A stretch of DNA of 64,000 bases, taken from assembly GCF_000195085.1 (NCBI RefSeq), contig NC_015380.1:420001-484000 (forward strand), given 5' to 3'. The DNA comes from Candidatus Pelagibacter sp. IMCC9063 (lineage in GTDB: Bacteria > Pseudomonadota > Alphaproteobacteria > Pelagibacterales > Pelagibacteraceae). Made by a program: the position numbers and the translations under genes. This document shows positions 52,176 to 61,368 of the stretch, piece by piece (position 1 is the first letter of the stretch; every line of letters starts with the position of its first letter). The notes beneath the pieces are model-generated. The model ran no database searches. It saw only the letters and a list, made by a program, of their open reading frames with translations, and had not been told where the DNA came from.

Positions 52176-53654
52176 ATGGTTTTAAATATTTATACGTTCA
52201 TTTTAATTTTTTTATGTGGAGCATTTGCAATTGGAGGATTTTTTTTTTCCAAAAAAGAAAAGTCAGTTCCAGCCTATTTAAATGCTAGTCGTTCTATACG
52301 ATCACCATCTTTAACCGCATCTATTGTTGCTTCATGCTTTGGGGTTTGGATTTTAATAGGGCCTGCAGAGGCTGCAACATGGGGAGGCATTGGTGCTATA
52401 ACTGGTTACGCACTTGGCCAAGCCACTCCTTTTTTAGCAATGACTGTTTTTGGTAAAAGATTAAGGAAAATTATGCCGGAAGGTAACAGTTTAACTCAAT
52501 TTGTTTATGCTCGTTACGGTTCAAAAATGCTTAAGATAGTATTGGTTTTATCTCTTTTTTATGTATTTATTTATTTGTGTGCTGAAGTTACAGCAATTGC
52601 AAAAATTGTTAATTTAATTGCAGGAGTGGAGCTGTGGAAAACCTCTTTGCTCATTTTAATTTCAACCTTAATTTACACATTGAGAGGTGGATTAAAAATA
52701 TCAATTATTACTGATAAATTGCAATTTATTATTATTTCTATTTTTTTAATTTTAATTTTTTACTATCTGTTTATTTCTGGTGAAGTTAACATTTCATCTG
52801 AATTAATTAGCTTAAAAGCAGGAAACTTGATTGATCCTAAATACTTTTCTGGATATACGGCTGGAATAACTTTCTTCATTGCGGTGTTTGCAACAAACCT
52901 ATTTGATCAAGGTATCTGGCAGCGAGTATATGCTGCAAAGTCCGATCAAGATTTGCACAAGAGTTTTGTTAGTTCTTTTTTTATTGTTTTACCAGTTATC
53001 TTAATTTTAGGTTTTTGTGGAATTGTTGCAGTATCTTTAGGTCAAGCAAAGGATCCTAGTATAGTGATCTTTTCTTTGTTGCTTAAAAATGGAACCGTAT
53101 GGTTATCAATTTCTATTTTAGTTTTAGCGTTAACTTTAGTAATTAGCAGCATGGACACACTAATTAATGCAATTTCTAGTCTATTTATTATTGAGAGTAA
53201 AAAAATTATAAGATCTAAATCTAGCGATTTTTATCTTAGTATCTCTAAAATATTTTTGATATTAATTTCTTGTTTGGTCTTTATGATAGCCTCTCAAGGA
53301 ATGAGCGTTTTATATATGTTTTTGTTAGCAGACTTATTATGCTGCGCAGCAGCAATTCCTGTTTTTTATGGAATGTTTAAAAATGATATTAGTGGTTCAA
53401 ATTCAATGATTTGTGTTTGCGCTGGATTGATAGCTGGGCTGTTGTTATTTCCAGATCTGAGCTTTCAAAAAAGCATATTAGTCGGGGGGTTGTTTAATTT
53501 ACAATCTTTTCCAATATGGATTTCTTCATCTTTGTTATTTTGGTCTTTTGTATCAGCTACTCTTATTCCTTTATTTGTGATTGTAGTTTTAAGAAGTAAA
53601 AAACAAAAATTTCAATTTGAAAAAATTAAGGTATTAATTACTGAATTAAAGTAG
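52176..53654 (+). CDS. thiV: sodium:solute symporter family transporter, probable thiamine precursor (HMP) transporter
   Basis: A 492-residue integral membrane protein of the SSS family (about 13 helices; ASIVASCFGVWILIGPAEAATWGG, YTLRGGLKISIITDKLQF, and an ATNLFDQGIWQRVYAAK motif). The TPP riboswitch ending just before the ATG makes it a thiamine-related uptake gene; the SAR11 protein in this position (ThiV) has been linked to uptake of a pyrimidine precursor of thiamine. An upstream in-frame ATG at 52149 lies within the riboswitch and is not the start. Confidence 0.85.
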   Translation: MVLNIYTFILIFLCGAFAIGGFFFSKKEKSVPAYLNASRSIRSPSLTASIVASCFGVWILIGPAEAATWGGIGAITGYALGQATPFLAMTVFGKRLRKIMPEGNSLTQFVYARYGSKMLKIVLVLSLFYVFIYLCAEVTAIAKIVNLIAGVELWKTSLLILISTLIYTLRGGLKISIITDKLQFIIISIFLILIFYYLFISGEVNISSELISLKAGNLIDPKYFSGYTAGITFFIAVFATNLFDQGIWQRVYAAKSDQDLHKSFVSSFFIVLPVILILGFCGIVAVSLGQAKDPSIVIFSLLLKNGTVWLSISILVLALTLVISSMDTLINAISSLFIIESKKIIRSKSSDFYLSISKIFLILISCLVFMIASQGMSVLYMFLLADLLCCAAAIPVFYGMFKNDISGSNSMICVCAGLIAGLLLFPDLSFQKSILVGGLFNLQSFPIWISSSLLFWSFVSATLIPLFVIVVLRSKKQKFQFEKIKVLITELK

Positions 53655-53681
53655 TTTTGTTTATTTAGTAATTATTATTTT

Positions 53682-54434
53682 ATGGAATTAATCACATTTG
53701 ATTATCTCTTTTTTATATACCTAGGTATTTTTTTCTTAGGGGGTCTAGTTAAAGGTACCATAGGAGTTGGATTACCGACTGTTACTCTGACGCTATTGTC
53801 TTTTTTTTTTGACATAAAAGACTCAATTTCTTTTATTTTAATTCCCGTTATCTTGACCAACCTAGTCCAAATGCTAGATGGTAAGGAATTAAAATCTATT
53901 TTTCAGCAAACAAAATTTTTTTTATTTACTTCAGTTGCATTTGTCATCCCTGGTTTTTTGGTTCTAAGGGCTATTAATTCTAATACAATATTACTAATTC
54001 TAGCTAGTTTGCTTGTATTGAATTCTTGCTTAGTTTTATTTAATAAAATCATTACGATTAAGAGACACACTTCCTTTCAGACACAGTTTTGGATAGGAGC
54101 TCTAACTGGAATTACAACGGGTGTCACAAGTATATATACGATGCCATTTATTTTTTTAATTCAATCTCTTAAATTTAATAAAGAGAAATTAATCCAATTG
54201 ATGGGCTTGAGCTTCTTTTTATATTCTTTAACTCAATTTACTCTTTTTTATAGCTTTTCAATGATTAATGAAAAAGTCTTGTTATTTTCTTCTGTAGCTT
54301 GTGTGCCGATTATATTCGGAGTTATTAGTGGAAAATATTTAAGAAAAGTTTTAAGTGAACAAGCTTTTAAGCTACTATTTAATTATATGCTTCTTATAAG
54401 TGGAATCGTAATTATTATTAAAAGCAGTATTTAA
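53682..54434 (+). CDS. TauE/SafE (DUF81) family membrane transporter
   Basis: A 250-residue membrane protein with about eight hydrophobic segments in two halves, each with a glycine-rich motif (GGLVKGTIGVGLPTVTLTLL and WIGALTGITTGVTSIYTMP). Members export or import sulfonates, sulfoacetate, other organic anions or unknown solutes. It lies 27 bases after the ThiV-like gene with no terminator between, so it is probably in the TPP-regulated transcript. It abuts the EF-hand gene stop. Confidence 0.85.
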   Translation: MELITFDYLFFIYLGIFFLGGLVKGTIGVGLPTVTLTLLSFFFDIKDSISFILIPVILTNLVQMLDGKELKSIFQQTKFFLFTSVAFVIPGFLVLRAINSNTILLILASLLVLNSCLVLFNKIITIKRHTSFQTQFWIGALTGITTGVTSIYTMPFIFLIQSLKFNKEKLIQLMGLSFFLYSLTQFTLFYSFSMINEKVLLFSSVACVPIIFGVISGKYLRKVLSEQAFKLLFNYMLLISGIVIIIKSSI

Positions 54435-54809
54435 TTATTTTTTGGTTTTATTTTTATTGTAATAATTTTCTTGTTCTTTAGGAGTAACGGAGCCATCTTT
54501 ATTAACATCCATTTTTGTTAAAAGTTTTTTTTCTTCATCCTTTGAGATCTTTCCGTCTTTATTGATATCGGCTAGTATTGCGAGGTTCCTTCTCAGTAAT
54601 CGTGCTTTTTGCACCCTTTGAACATATGCCCTTTCTTCTGCAGGAGTCATCTTTCCATCCTTATTAGAATCAATTGCATTAAACTGCTGTTCTAATTTCT
54701 TAATATTGGAATCAATAAATTCTTTTTTAGTAATAGATTTTTTTTCAGCAGCTAATGACGCTGTTGAAGCGACTACAGATACAAATAGAATTAAAAATAT
54801 TTTTTTCAT
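54435..54809 (-). CDS. secreted EF-hand calcium-binding protein
   Basis: A 124-residue protein with a signal peptide (MKKIFLILFVSVVASTASLA) and three EF-hand loops: DSNKDGKMTPAEE, DINKDGKISKDEE and DVNKDGSVTPKEQ. Each has the Dx[DN]xDG calcium ligands. I take the ATG at 54809 rather than an upstream GTG because it gives the normal signal peptide. Its binding partner is unknown. Confidence 0.88.
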   Translation of the reverse strand: MKKIFLILFVSVVASTASLAAEKKSITKKEFIDSNIKKLEQQFNAIDSNKDGKMTPAEERAYVQRVQKARLLRRNLAILADINKDGKISKDEEKKLLTKMDVNKDGSVTPKEQENYYNKNKTKK

Positions 54810-54844
54810 AAATTTTTTTAACACCTATCGAATAAATTGTAAAA

Positions 54845-56317
54845 TTAAGACTTTATTTGAGATTGTTTTTTTATTCTATATATCAAAACCAAGACAGGAA
54901 GGCCAAGCACAGCAGTAAAAATAAAAAACTGAGAATAGCCTATAAGATCAACTATTCCTCCAGCATATCCAGCGATTAATTTTGGAACAAATAACATCAT
55001 AGAACTAAACAATGCGTATTGTGTAGCTGTAAATTTTATAGAAGTCAGAGAGGAAAGATAAACAACAAAGGCCGCACCTGCAAAACCACTGGCAATATTG
55101 TCTGCCGTAATTACAACTATTAAAAATGTAATATTGATATCGCTCACGGCTAACCAAGCAAATAATAGATTGCTGAAAGCAGCAACAATTGCTCCAACTA
55201 ACAAGCTTTCAATGACTCCTTTATGCATTGAATAAAGACCACCAAGAAACCCACCAACAATAGTTGCAAATAAGCCAAAAAATTTGGAGTAGGTAGCAAT
55301 TTCACTAATTTGATATCCTTTTTCCAAATAGAATACGTTTGCCATCACACCCATTACAATATCTGCAATCCTGTAGAGACCAATTAAAACTAAAATTAAA
55401 ATAGCAACTTTTTTATACCGACTAAGAAAATCTTGAATAGGATCAATATAAGAAAGTTTAACTTCTTTTATTGAAATAAATTTTATTTTACTCAAGAGTG
55501 ACAGAATGAATAGCGAGCCACCGAATGAAACTCCAATTCTTAATAAAGTATCTAGAGAGTTAAGAAAAATAGATTCATTGGTAAATATTTTTGGTATCAA
55601 ATTATAAGTTACAAAGAAAATAGCTATTGCTCCAATTAAAGACATTAAGAACTTAATAGAATTAGATGTATTTTTATTTTTTACTTTGTGGACAGTTGGT
55701 TCTTTAGAAAAAAGTGTTGTGACTACACCAATCAACATTAAACAGCCCATAATTTGATATACTTTTTTCCAAGTGTTAGCATTGTAAACATCTACACCAA
55801 AATAAGATGCTAACCATAAGCTTCCAGCTCCAGATACAATCATGGCAATTCGATAGCCCGCGAGGTACATTGAGGAAAGGGCACCTTGTTTTTGAATTGG
55901 TTCGGATTCTATCCTAAAAGCATCAATCACAATGTCTTGAGTGGCACTTGAAAAGGCAATGAGAACAATACCTATTGCAGTATAGAGTAGATTTTTACTT
56001 GGGTCGGAATAAGAGGTAATAAAAATAGAAATGATAATTAATATTTGAGATAGAAGAAGCCAACTTTTTCTATGACCAATTTTAGAAAGCAAAGGTAAGC
56101 GATAATGATCTACAATTGGTGTCCATAAGAACTTAAATGAATATGCAAATCCAGCCCAGCTAAATAAAGTTATAGTACTTCTTTCGACACCCGCTTTTAC
56201 TAACCATACAGATAAAGTAGAAAAAATAAGAAGCAGTGGTAAACCAGCAGAAAAACCCAATAAGGACATTCCTAAAGATTTTTTATTCAGAAGTGATTTA
56301 ATCTTTAAAGAATTCAT
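54845..56317 (-). CDS. AmpG-like MFS permease
   Basis: A 490-residue transporter of the major facilitator superfamily, AmpG/PAT branch. AmpG imports anhydromuropeptides in peptidoglycan recycling. The N terminus reads LGFSAGLPLLLIFSTLSVWLVKAGV, and FSWAGFAYSFKFLWTPIVDHY is the family motif; IVIDAFRIES and DNIASGFAGAAFVVYLS follow. It has about 12 helices. No recycling enzymes are adjacent, so the substrate is inferred only from the family. Confidence 0.88.
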   Translation of the reverse strand: MNSLKIKSLLNKKSLGMSLLGFSAGLPLLLIFSTLSVWLVKAGVERSTITLFSWAGFAYSFKFLWTPIVDHYRLPLLSKIGHRKSWLLLSQILIIISIFITSYSDPSKNLLYTAIGIVLIAFSSATQDIVIDAFRIESEPIQKQGALSSMYLAGYRIAMIVSGAGSLWLASYFGVDVYNANTWKKVYQIMGCLMLIGVVTTLFSKEPTVHKVKNKNTSNSIKFLMSLIGAIAIFFVTYNLIPKIFTNESIFLNSLDTLLRIGVSFGGSLFILSLLSKIKFISIKEVKLSYIDPIQDFLSRYKKVAILILVLIGLYRIADIVMGVMANVFYLEKGYQISEIATYSKFFGLFATIVGGFLGGLYSMHKGVIESLLVGAIVAAFSNLLFAWLAVSDINITFLIVVITADNIASGFAGAAFVVYLSSLTSIKFTATQYALFSSMMLFVPKLIAGYAGGIVDLIGYSQFFIFTAVLGLPVLVLIYRIKKQSQIKS

Positions 56318-56359
56318 TAATTAATAATGAAATTATACAATAAATAAATTATTTAGGTA

Positions 56360-56902
56360 TTATTTTAAGGGAGCTGGATTATCGCTTATACTATTGAGAT
56401 AGGCTATTACATTAGCTCTATCACTATCTTTTCTTAGTCCTGCAAAAGCCATTTTAGTTCCTTTGATATATTTAGAAGGCTTGATTAAGAATTTGTTTAG
56501 CTCTTCAAATGTCCAGTCTTTACCATGAGCCTTTAGAGCAGATGAGTATTTATAGTCTGCTTGAGAAGCTGATTTTGTATTCACTATATTCCATAAAGCT
56601 GGACCAATCTTGTTGGGGCCACCTTTAACTGCGCTATGACAGGCAGCACATTTCTTAAACTTATTTTTCCCCGCATCTATACTGGCAGATGCAAGCATAG
56701 GAGTTATGGGACTCAGTTGCACTTCTTTTTTTACAGCTACCAAATTTGTATTAGCCTTTGTTTCCACACCCTCTATTTTGTAGGCTGATTGTTTAGGCTT
56801 CTCGACATGAAAAATTACATGCGAAACTTCTTTAACCCCAATAAGTAGTAAAATAGTAACTAGCACGGCTGCAGCAATCTTATTAAATTCAAAACTATCC
56901 AT
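56360..56902 (-). CDS. membrane-anchored cytochrome c
   Basis: A 180-residue CycM/cytochrome c552-like protein. The N-terminal hydrophobic anchor (IAAAVLVTILLLIGVKEV) is followed by a periplasmic class I cytochrome c domain with KCAACHSAVKGGPNKIGPALW, the haem-binding CAACH, and the methionine ligand in GTKMAFAG. Such proteins carry electrons from the bc1 complex to cytochrome oxidase. The cytochrome c-kdsB-pheA order is typical of alphaproteobacteria. Confidence 0.93.
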   Translation of the reverse strand: MDSFEFNKIAAAVLVTILLLIGVKEVSHVIFHVEKPKQSAYKIEGVETKANTNLVAVKKEVQLSPITPMLASASIDAGKNKFKKCAACHSAVKGGPNKIGPALWNIVNTKSASQADYKYSSALKAHGKDWTFEELNKFLIKPSKYIKGTKMAFAGLRKDSDRANVIAYLNSISDNPAPLK

Positions 56903-56993
56903 AAATATAAAATGAATTCATATAGTATTTTGAGATAGTTTTAGAGTATAAAATAAAGTTATAGATGTCGCAGTGTAAGAATTTATAAAACAT

Positions 56994-57719
56994 ATGAAAA
57001 CAGCCATAATTATCCCTAGTCATTTAAATGCAAAGAGATTGCCAAATAAGCCCTTACTACTAATCAATAATGAACCTATGATTTTACACGTTTGGAGACA
57101 AGCAAAGAAAACAAATATTGATAGCGTAATTGTAGCAACATCTGACAAGGAAATTTTTGATGTCATTACTAGCCATGGAGGAATAGCTATTATAACCAGA
57201 AACAATCACACCAATGGGTCAGATAGAATTTTTGAAGCTATAGAATCTTTAGAAAACAAACCTGAACTTATAATAAATGTTCAGGGTGATATGCCATTGA
57301 TTAAACCAGAGGCTATTAGTCATTTAGAGAAATTTATGAAAACCAATGCATCAGAAATGGGGACTTTAGCCAGCAAACTGAATGAAAAAGATGTGAGCAA
57401 TCCTAACGTCGTTAAAGTTGAGACGCAGCAAGAGTTAAAATTAGGTAATTTTTCCCAAGCAGTAGATTTTTTTAGAATAAAGGAGCAGAAATCAAAAAAC
57501 TTGTACCATCATGTAGGAATTTATGCATATCAGTATTCTATTTTAAAAAATTACGTTGGATTGCATAAAACTAAAAATGAGCTAGAAAGAAGCCTGGAGC
57601 AAATGAGAGCCTTAGATAACAATATAAAAATTCAAGTGGGATTTATTCAAGACTATCCTTTGGGGGTAGATACACAAGAAGATTTGGAACAAATTAGACT
57701 GTTGTACAATGAAAAATAA
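56994..57719 (+). CDS. kdsB: 3-deoxy-manno-octulosonate cytidylyltransferase
   Basis: A 241-residue CMP-KDO synthetase, activating KDO for lipopolysaccharide inner core. The CTP-binding N terminus reads IIPSHLNAKRLPNKPLL, with VATSDKEI, NGSDRIFEA and the NVQGDMPLI motif, and the end has LGVDTQEDLEQ. It supports a Gram-negative envelope, in line with the LptM gene. It overlaps pheA by 11 bases. Confidence 0.96.
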   Translation: MKTAIIIPSHLNAKRLPNKPLLLINNEPMILHVWRQAKKTNIDSVIVATSDKEIFDVITSHGGIAIITRNNHTNGSDRIFEAIESLENKPELIINVQGDMPLIKPEAISHLEKFMKTNASEMGTLASKLNEKDVSNPNVVKVETQQELKLGNFSQAVDFFRIKEQKSKNLYHHVGIYAYQYSILKNYVGLHKTKNELERSLEQMRALDNNIKIQVGFIQDYPLGVDTQEDLEQIRLLYNEK

Positions 57720-58551
57720 AATCGCAATTCAGGGAGAGCTAGGAGCTTATTCGCATCTTGCAGCAAGTAAATTATTTAAAAAAGTTAATGTGCTAGCTTG
57801 CAAAACTTTCGAAGATGTATTTGAAGCGTGCAAAAAAGATAAAAATATAATTTCAGTAATTCCAATCGAAAATTCTTTAGCAGGGCGAGTAGCAGATATT
57901 CACTACTTATTACCAAAATATAAATTAACAATTGTGGGTGAATACTTTCATAAAGTAGAGCATTGCCTTTTAGCAAATAAACAAGTTAAATTAAAAGATA
58001 TTAAGTTTGTAAGAAGTCATGCACATGCAATTGGTCAATGTCAAAAAAACTTAAAAAAATATAAGTTAACAACAATAGTTGCCGCAGATACAGCCGGTTC
58101 CGCTAAACACATTGCTGACAATGCTAGCAAAACGGAAGCTGCAATTGCCTCTTCTCTAGCAGCTAAAATTTATAATCTTACTATCCTAAAAAAAAATTTT
58201 GAAGACAAAAAAGGAAACACTACAAGATTCTTGATTATGAAAAAAAAACACAAATTTCCAAAATTATCTAAAGGAAAAAAATTCATTACCACCTGTATAT
58301 TTATGATTAAAAGCACTCCTGGTGCTCTTTTTAATGCGCTAGGAGGTTTTGCAAAAAATAATGTTAACCTTACTAAATTAGAGAGCTTTTCGGTGAATAA
58401 TACATTTATGCAAACAATATTTTATTTAGATATAGCAGGTCATGCACAAAATAAGCAGGTCAAGCAATCCATCCAAGAGTTAAAAAAATATACAAAAAAA
58501 TTAGATATTTTGGGTATTTATCCAGTAGATAAATTTCGATACAAAAAGTAA
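57709..58551 (+). CDS. pheA: prephenate dehydratase
   Basis: A 280-residue monofunctional PheA, making phenylpyruvate for phenylalanine. It has IAIQGELGAYSHLAA, IIPIENSLAGRVADI, the catalytic NTTRFLIM motif near residue 175 and an ACT regulatory domain at the C terminus (STPGALFNALGGFAKNNVNLTKLES). No chorismate mutase domain is attached. It is followed by the SRP RNA gene. Confidence 0.96.
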   Translation: MKNKIAIQGELGAYSHLAASKLFKKVNVLACKTFEDVFEACKKDKNIISVIPIENSLAGRVADIHYLLPKYKLTIVGEYFHKVEHCLLANKQVKLKDIKFVRSHAHAIGQCQKNLKKYKLTTIVAADTAGSAKHIADNASKTEAAIASSLAAKIYNLTILKKNFEDKKGNTTRFLIMKKKHKFPKLSKGKKFITTCIFMIKSTPGALFNALGGFAKNNVNLTKLESFSVNNTFMQTIFYLDIAGHAQNKQVKQSIQELKKYTKKLDILGIYPVDKFRYKK

Positions 58552-58589
58552 TACACAGAATCTTTTCTATCGTTTTTTCTCTATCTTGT

Positions 58590-58595
58590 TATACT
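58590..58595 (+). promoter_or_regulatory. -10 element of the SRP RNA gene
   Basis: TATACT preceded by TGT (an extended -10) lies about 8 bases before the start of the SRP RNA. The -35 region is poor, as common with extended -10 promoters. Confidence 0.55.
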
Positions 58596-58603
58596 ATCGC
58601 ATT

Positions 58604-58698
58604 GGGGAATTGGTAGTAGGTGGAGGTTGCGCTAATCCGGTCAGATTCGAAAGAAAGCAGCCGTAACGTTAATTTTTCAGGTTGTTATTCAGTTCCCC
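58604..58698 (+). ncRNA. ffs: 4.5S signal recognition particle RNA (small SRP RNA)
   Basis: The outer stem pairs GGGGAA (58604-58609) with TTCCCC (58693-58698). The conserved SRP domain IV appears as CCGGTCAG, a GAAA-type tetraloop region and GAAAGCAGCC, the binding site of Ffh. The position directly before dnaX is the well-known alphaproteobacterial arrangement. Confidence 0.93.
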
Positions 58699-58708
58699 GT
58701 TTAATGTT

Positions 58709-60376
58709 ATGAATAATCGAAAAGTTTTATCACTTAAATACCGACCTCAAAATTTTGATCAGCTTATAGGCCAAGAGTCAATGAGCACGGCTATACAAAA
58801 TGCCATAGAAATGGATCGAGTTCCCAATGCTTATCTGCTTACGGGTATACGAGGCGTAGGCAAAACCACCACAGCTAGAATTATTGCTAAAGCAATTAAC
58901 TGTAATAAAAAATTTGGAAGTGAAGAGAAGTGTTCTAAAGAAGAATATTGTCATTGCGAGGCTATTGTCGATTCTAGTCATATGGATATTTTGGAAATGG
59001 ATGCTGCCTCCAAAACTGGAATTGATGATATAAGAGAAATTTTAGAGTCAGCACAGTATTTGCCTGCGAGTGCAAAATATAAAGTTTTTATCATAGATGA
59101 AGTTCACATGTTATCAAAACAAGCTTTCAATGCTCTGCTAAAAACCTTAGAAGAACCACCGCCTCATCTTAAATTTATTTTAGCAACCACTGAAGTAAAA
59201 AAAATACCTGTCACTATTTTATCTAGATGTCAGAGATTTGATTTACGTAGAATTAAAATGGAGGAAATGCAGCTTTTCTTAAGAGACATTGCCATTAAAG
59301 AACAAGCTAAAGTAGACGACAAGGCACTAGCGATCATTGCTAAATCTTCTGAAGGATCTGTTCGTGATGCCTTGTCCGTCTTGGATCAGGCAATTATTAC
59401 TTTCAATCTTCAAGATCAGGACATAACAGAACAAAATGTAAGAGACATGCTAGGGTTAGCAGATCAGTCTAGAGTGATAGAGCTACTGTCTTTTATTGTA
59501 AGAGGCTCACAACAAGATGCATTAAGAGAAGCCGAGGATATTTTTGATATAGGTGCAGACCCTAAGTTAATTTTACAAAGTATGTTGGAAATTATCTATC
59601 TAATCTCTCGAACAAAAACTTTTGGGAAGATAGAAAATGATCTCAGTGTATCTGAGTCAGAATCTATTTTAATTAAACAAATATCAGATGAGATTGATCT
59701 AACGTATGTATCGATGCTTTGGCACTTCACCCTTAAAGGTATTGAAGAACTAAATTCTACACCCAATCCTTTTCTATCCTTTCGCATGCTTCTTATTCGA
59801 TTGGCCCATTTAAAAAATATGCCAGATCCTCAACTTTTATTAGAAGAGGATGATTTTGATAATGAAATAGAAACAGAAACCTACAATAATACTACAGGAC
59901 TCAAAGCAGAGCCGTTGATTTCCAAAACTCAAATCAAGAACACCATTCAAGAAAAAAAAGAAGTACCTAAAATCAAGCCTGATACAGTAAATTTAGCTTC
60001 CAGCACTCAAGAAATACATTCTTTTCAAGAGCTAGTAGACTTGACTAACAAGCATAAAGAGATTGAATTGAAATTTGATTTAGAAAGAAATGTGCGTTTG
60101 GTAAAATTTGATCAAGGAAAAATTGATATTTCTTTTAATGAAAGTTTATCAAAAGACTTTATTAAGAATCTTTCTTTAAAGCTAAATGAGTGGACTGGTA
60201 AGCGATGGATGATTACTTTGTCCAAAGCAGAAGGAGAAACGAGTATTTATGAAACAAAGAGTCAATTAAAAGAAGAAACTTTAAAAGATATTAAACAGAC
60301 TGAGGCTTATAAAAAAGTTTTAGAAGCATTTCCAGATGCTGAACTAATAGATGTACAAGAGGAGGACCAGAAATAA
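58709..60376 (+). CDS. dnaX: DNA polymerase III subunit tau (gamma/tau)
   Basis: A 555-residue clamp-loader ATPase. It has GIRGVGKTTTARIIAKAI (Walker A), the zinc-binding cysteines CNKKFGSEEKCSKEEYCHC, IIDEVHMLSKQAFNALLKTLEEPP (Walker B) and LSRCQRFDLRR. The C-terminal part from ~410 is the low-complexity linker and tau-specific domain. The start is the ATG at 58709 after the SRP RNA; a TTG further upstream lies in the RNA gene. An A8 tract at codon 415-417 may support production of a shorter gamma form. Confidence 0.96.
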   Translation: MNNRKVLSLKYRPQNFDQLIGQESMSTAIQNAIEMDRVPNAYLLTGIRGVGKTTTARIIAKAINCNKKFGSEEKCSKEEYCHCEAIVDSSHMDILEMDAASKTGIDDIREILESAQYLPASAKYKVFIIDEVHMLSKQAFNALLKTLEEPPPHLKFILATTEVKKIPVTILSRCQRFDLRRIKMEEMQLFLRDIAIKEQAKVDDKALAIIAKSSEGSVRDALSVLDQAIITFNLQDQDITEQNVRDMLGLADQSRVIELLSFIVRGSQQDALREAEDIFDIGADPKLILQSMLEIIYLISRTKTFGKIENDLSVSESESILIKQISDEIDLTYVSMLWHFTLKGIEELNSTPNPFLSFRMLLIRLAHLKNMPDPQLLLEEDDFDNEIETETYNNTTGLKAEPLISKTQIKNTIQEKKEVPKIKPDTVNLASSTQEIHSFQELVDLTNKHKEIELKFDLERNVRLVKFDQGKIDISFNESLSKDFIKNLSLKLNEWTGKRWMITLSKAEGETSIYETKSQLKEETLKDIKQTEAYKKVLEAFPDAELIDVQEEDQK

Positions 60377-60377
60377 T

Positions 60378-60695
60378 ATGGATTTTAGTAAAATGTTAGA
60401 GCAGGCACAAGAAATGCAAAAAAAAATGGCAGATGCAAAAGAGTCTCTTAAAAATATTTCAGTAGAAGGAGAATCTGGTGGTGGGGGAGTAAAAGTAATA
60501 TTAAATGGAAATGGCGAGATGATTTCTATTCAAATCGATCCTAAAATCTTAGCAGAAGAAAAAAGTGTTATTGAAGATTTGATTGTAGCCGCAACCAATA
60601 ATGCAAAAAAAAATGTAGAATCAAAAACCCAAGAAGAAATGTCTAAATTGACAGGAGGGCTTCAATTGCCTGCTGGCTTTAAGCTTCCCTTTTAG
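60378..60695 (+). CDS. ybaB: YbaB/EbfC nucleoid-associated protein
   Basis: A 105-residue DNA-binding protein of the EbfC family. It starts MDFSKMLEQAQEMQKKMA, an amphipathic helix, and contains GESGGGGVKVILNGNGEM and the DLIVAATNNAKK helix. The strong GAGGAGG ribosome-binding site lies inside the end of dnaX. The frame could start earlier, but the ATG at 60378, one base past the dnaX stop, is the normal N terminus. Confidence 0.95.
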   Translation: MDFSKMLEQAQEMQKKMADAKESLKNISVEGESGGGGVKVILNGNGEMISIQIDPKILAEEKSVIEDLIVAATNNAKKNVESKTQEEMSKLTGGLQLPAGFKLPF

Positions 60696-60701
60696 TATTA
60701 A

Positions 60702-61322
60702 ATGAATTTTTCAACCGAACCAGATCTAGATGAACTTATAGCCTTAGTTTCAAAATTACCTGGCCTCGGACCAAAATCTTCAAGAAGGATTGCGCTTTAT
60801 TTATTAAAAAATAGAGAAAATGTCATGAAGCCTCTTTCTAAATCATTGGAAAAAGTTCATGCAAAAATCATTAGGTGTAATTTGTGTGGGAATATAAAGT
60901 CCAAAGAAGTAAAGTGCGATATTAAAAAATGCTCTTATTCTCCCAAGAATTATGAACAGATATGTGTAGTTGAAAATATTGCAGACATGTGGGCTATGGA
61001 AAGTACCAATGTATTTCAGGGTCATTATCACATTCTAGGTGGAACTCTTTCAGCTCTTGGAAATTCAAGTCCTGAAGATCTACTCATCAATTCATTGCTA
61101 AATCGGATAAAAGAAAACAAAATAAAAGAGGTAATACTTGCAACTTCAGCTACAATTGAAGGCCAAACTACAGCTCATTATATTAACGATAGTATTAAAG
61201 ATTTGGGTGTAAAAGTTACGAAATTAGCACATGGGTTGCCTGTAGGTGGTGAAATTGAGTATTTAGATGACGGAACTTTATTCTCAGCTTTTAAATTCAG
61301 AAGTTCCTTAGTTTCTGATTAA
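60702..61322 (+). CDS. recR: recombination protein RecR
   Basis: A 206-residue RecR, which loads RecA with RecO. It has the helix-hairpin-helix (LPGLGPKSSRRIALYLL), the zinc finger (CNLCGNIKSKEVKCD and a further cysteine), the Toprim domain (VENIADMWAMES, YHILGGTLSALG) and LIEGQTTAHYI-type sequence. dnaX-ybaB-recR is a conserved bacterial trio. Confidence 0.97.
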   Translation: MNFSTEPDLDELIALVSKLPGLGPKSSRRIALYLLKNRENVMKPLSKSLEKVHAKIIRCNLCGNIKSKEVKCDIKKCSYSPKNYEQICVVENIADMWAMESTNVFQGHYHILGGTLSALGNSSPEDLLINSLLNRIKENKIKEVILATSATIEGQTTAHYINDSIKDLGVKVTKLAHGLPVGGEIEYLDDGTLFSAFKFRSSLVSD

Positions 61323-61368
61323 ACTTTCGAACTTGATGTAAATTTATATCTATTTTAGTCTTATTTTT

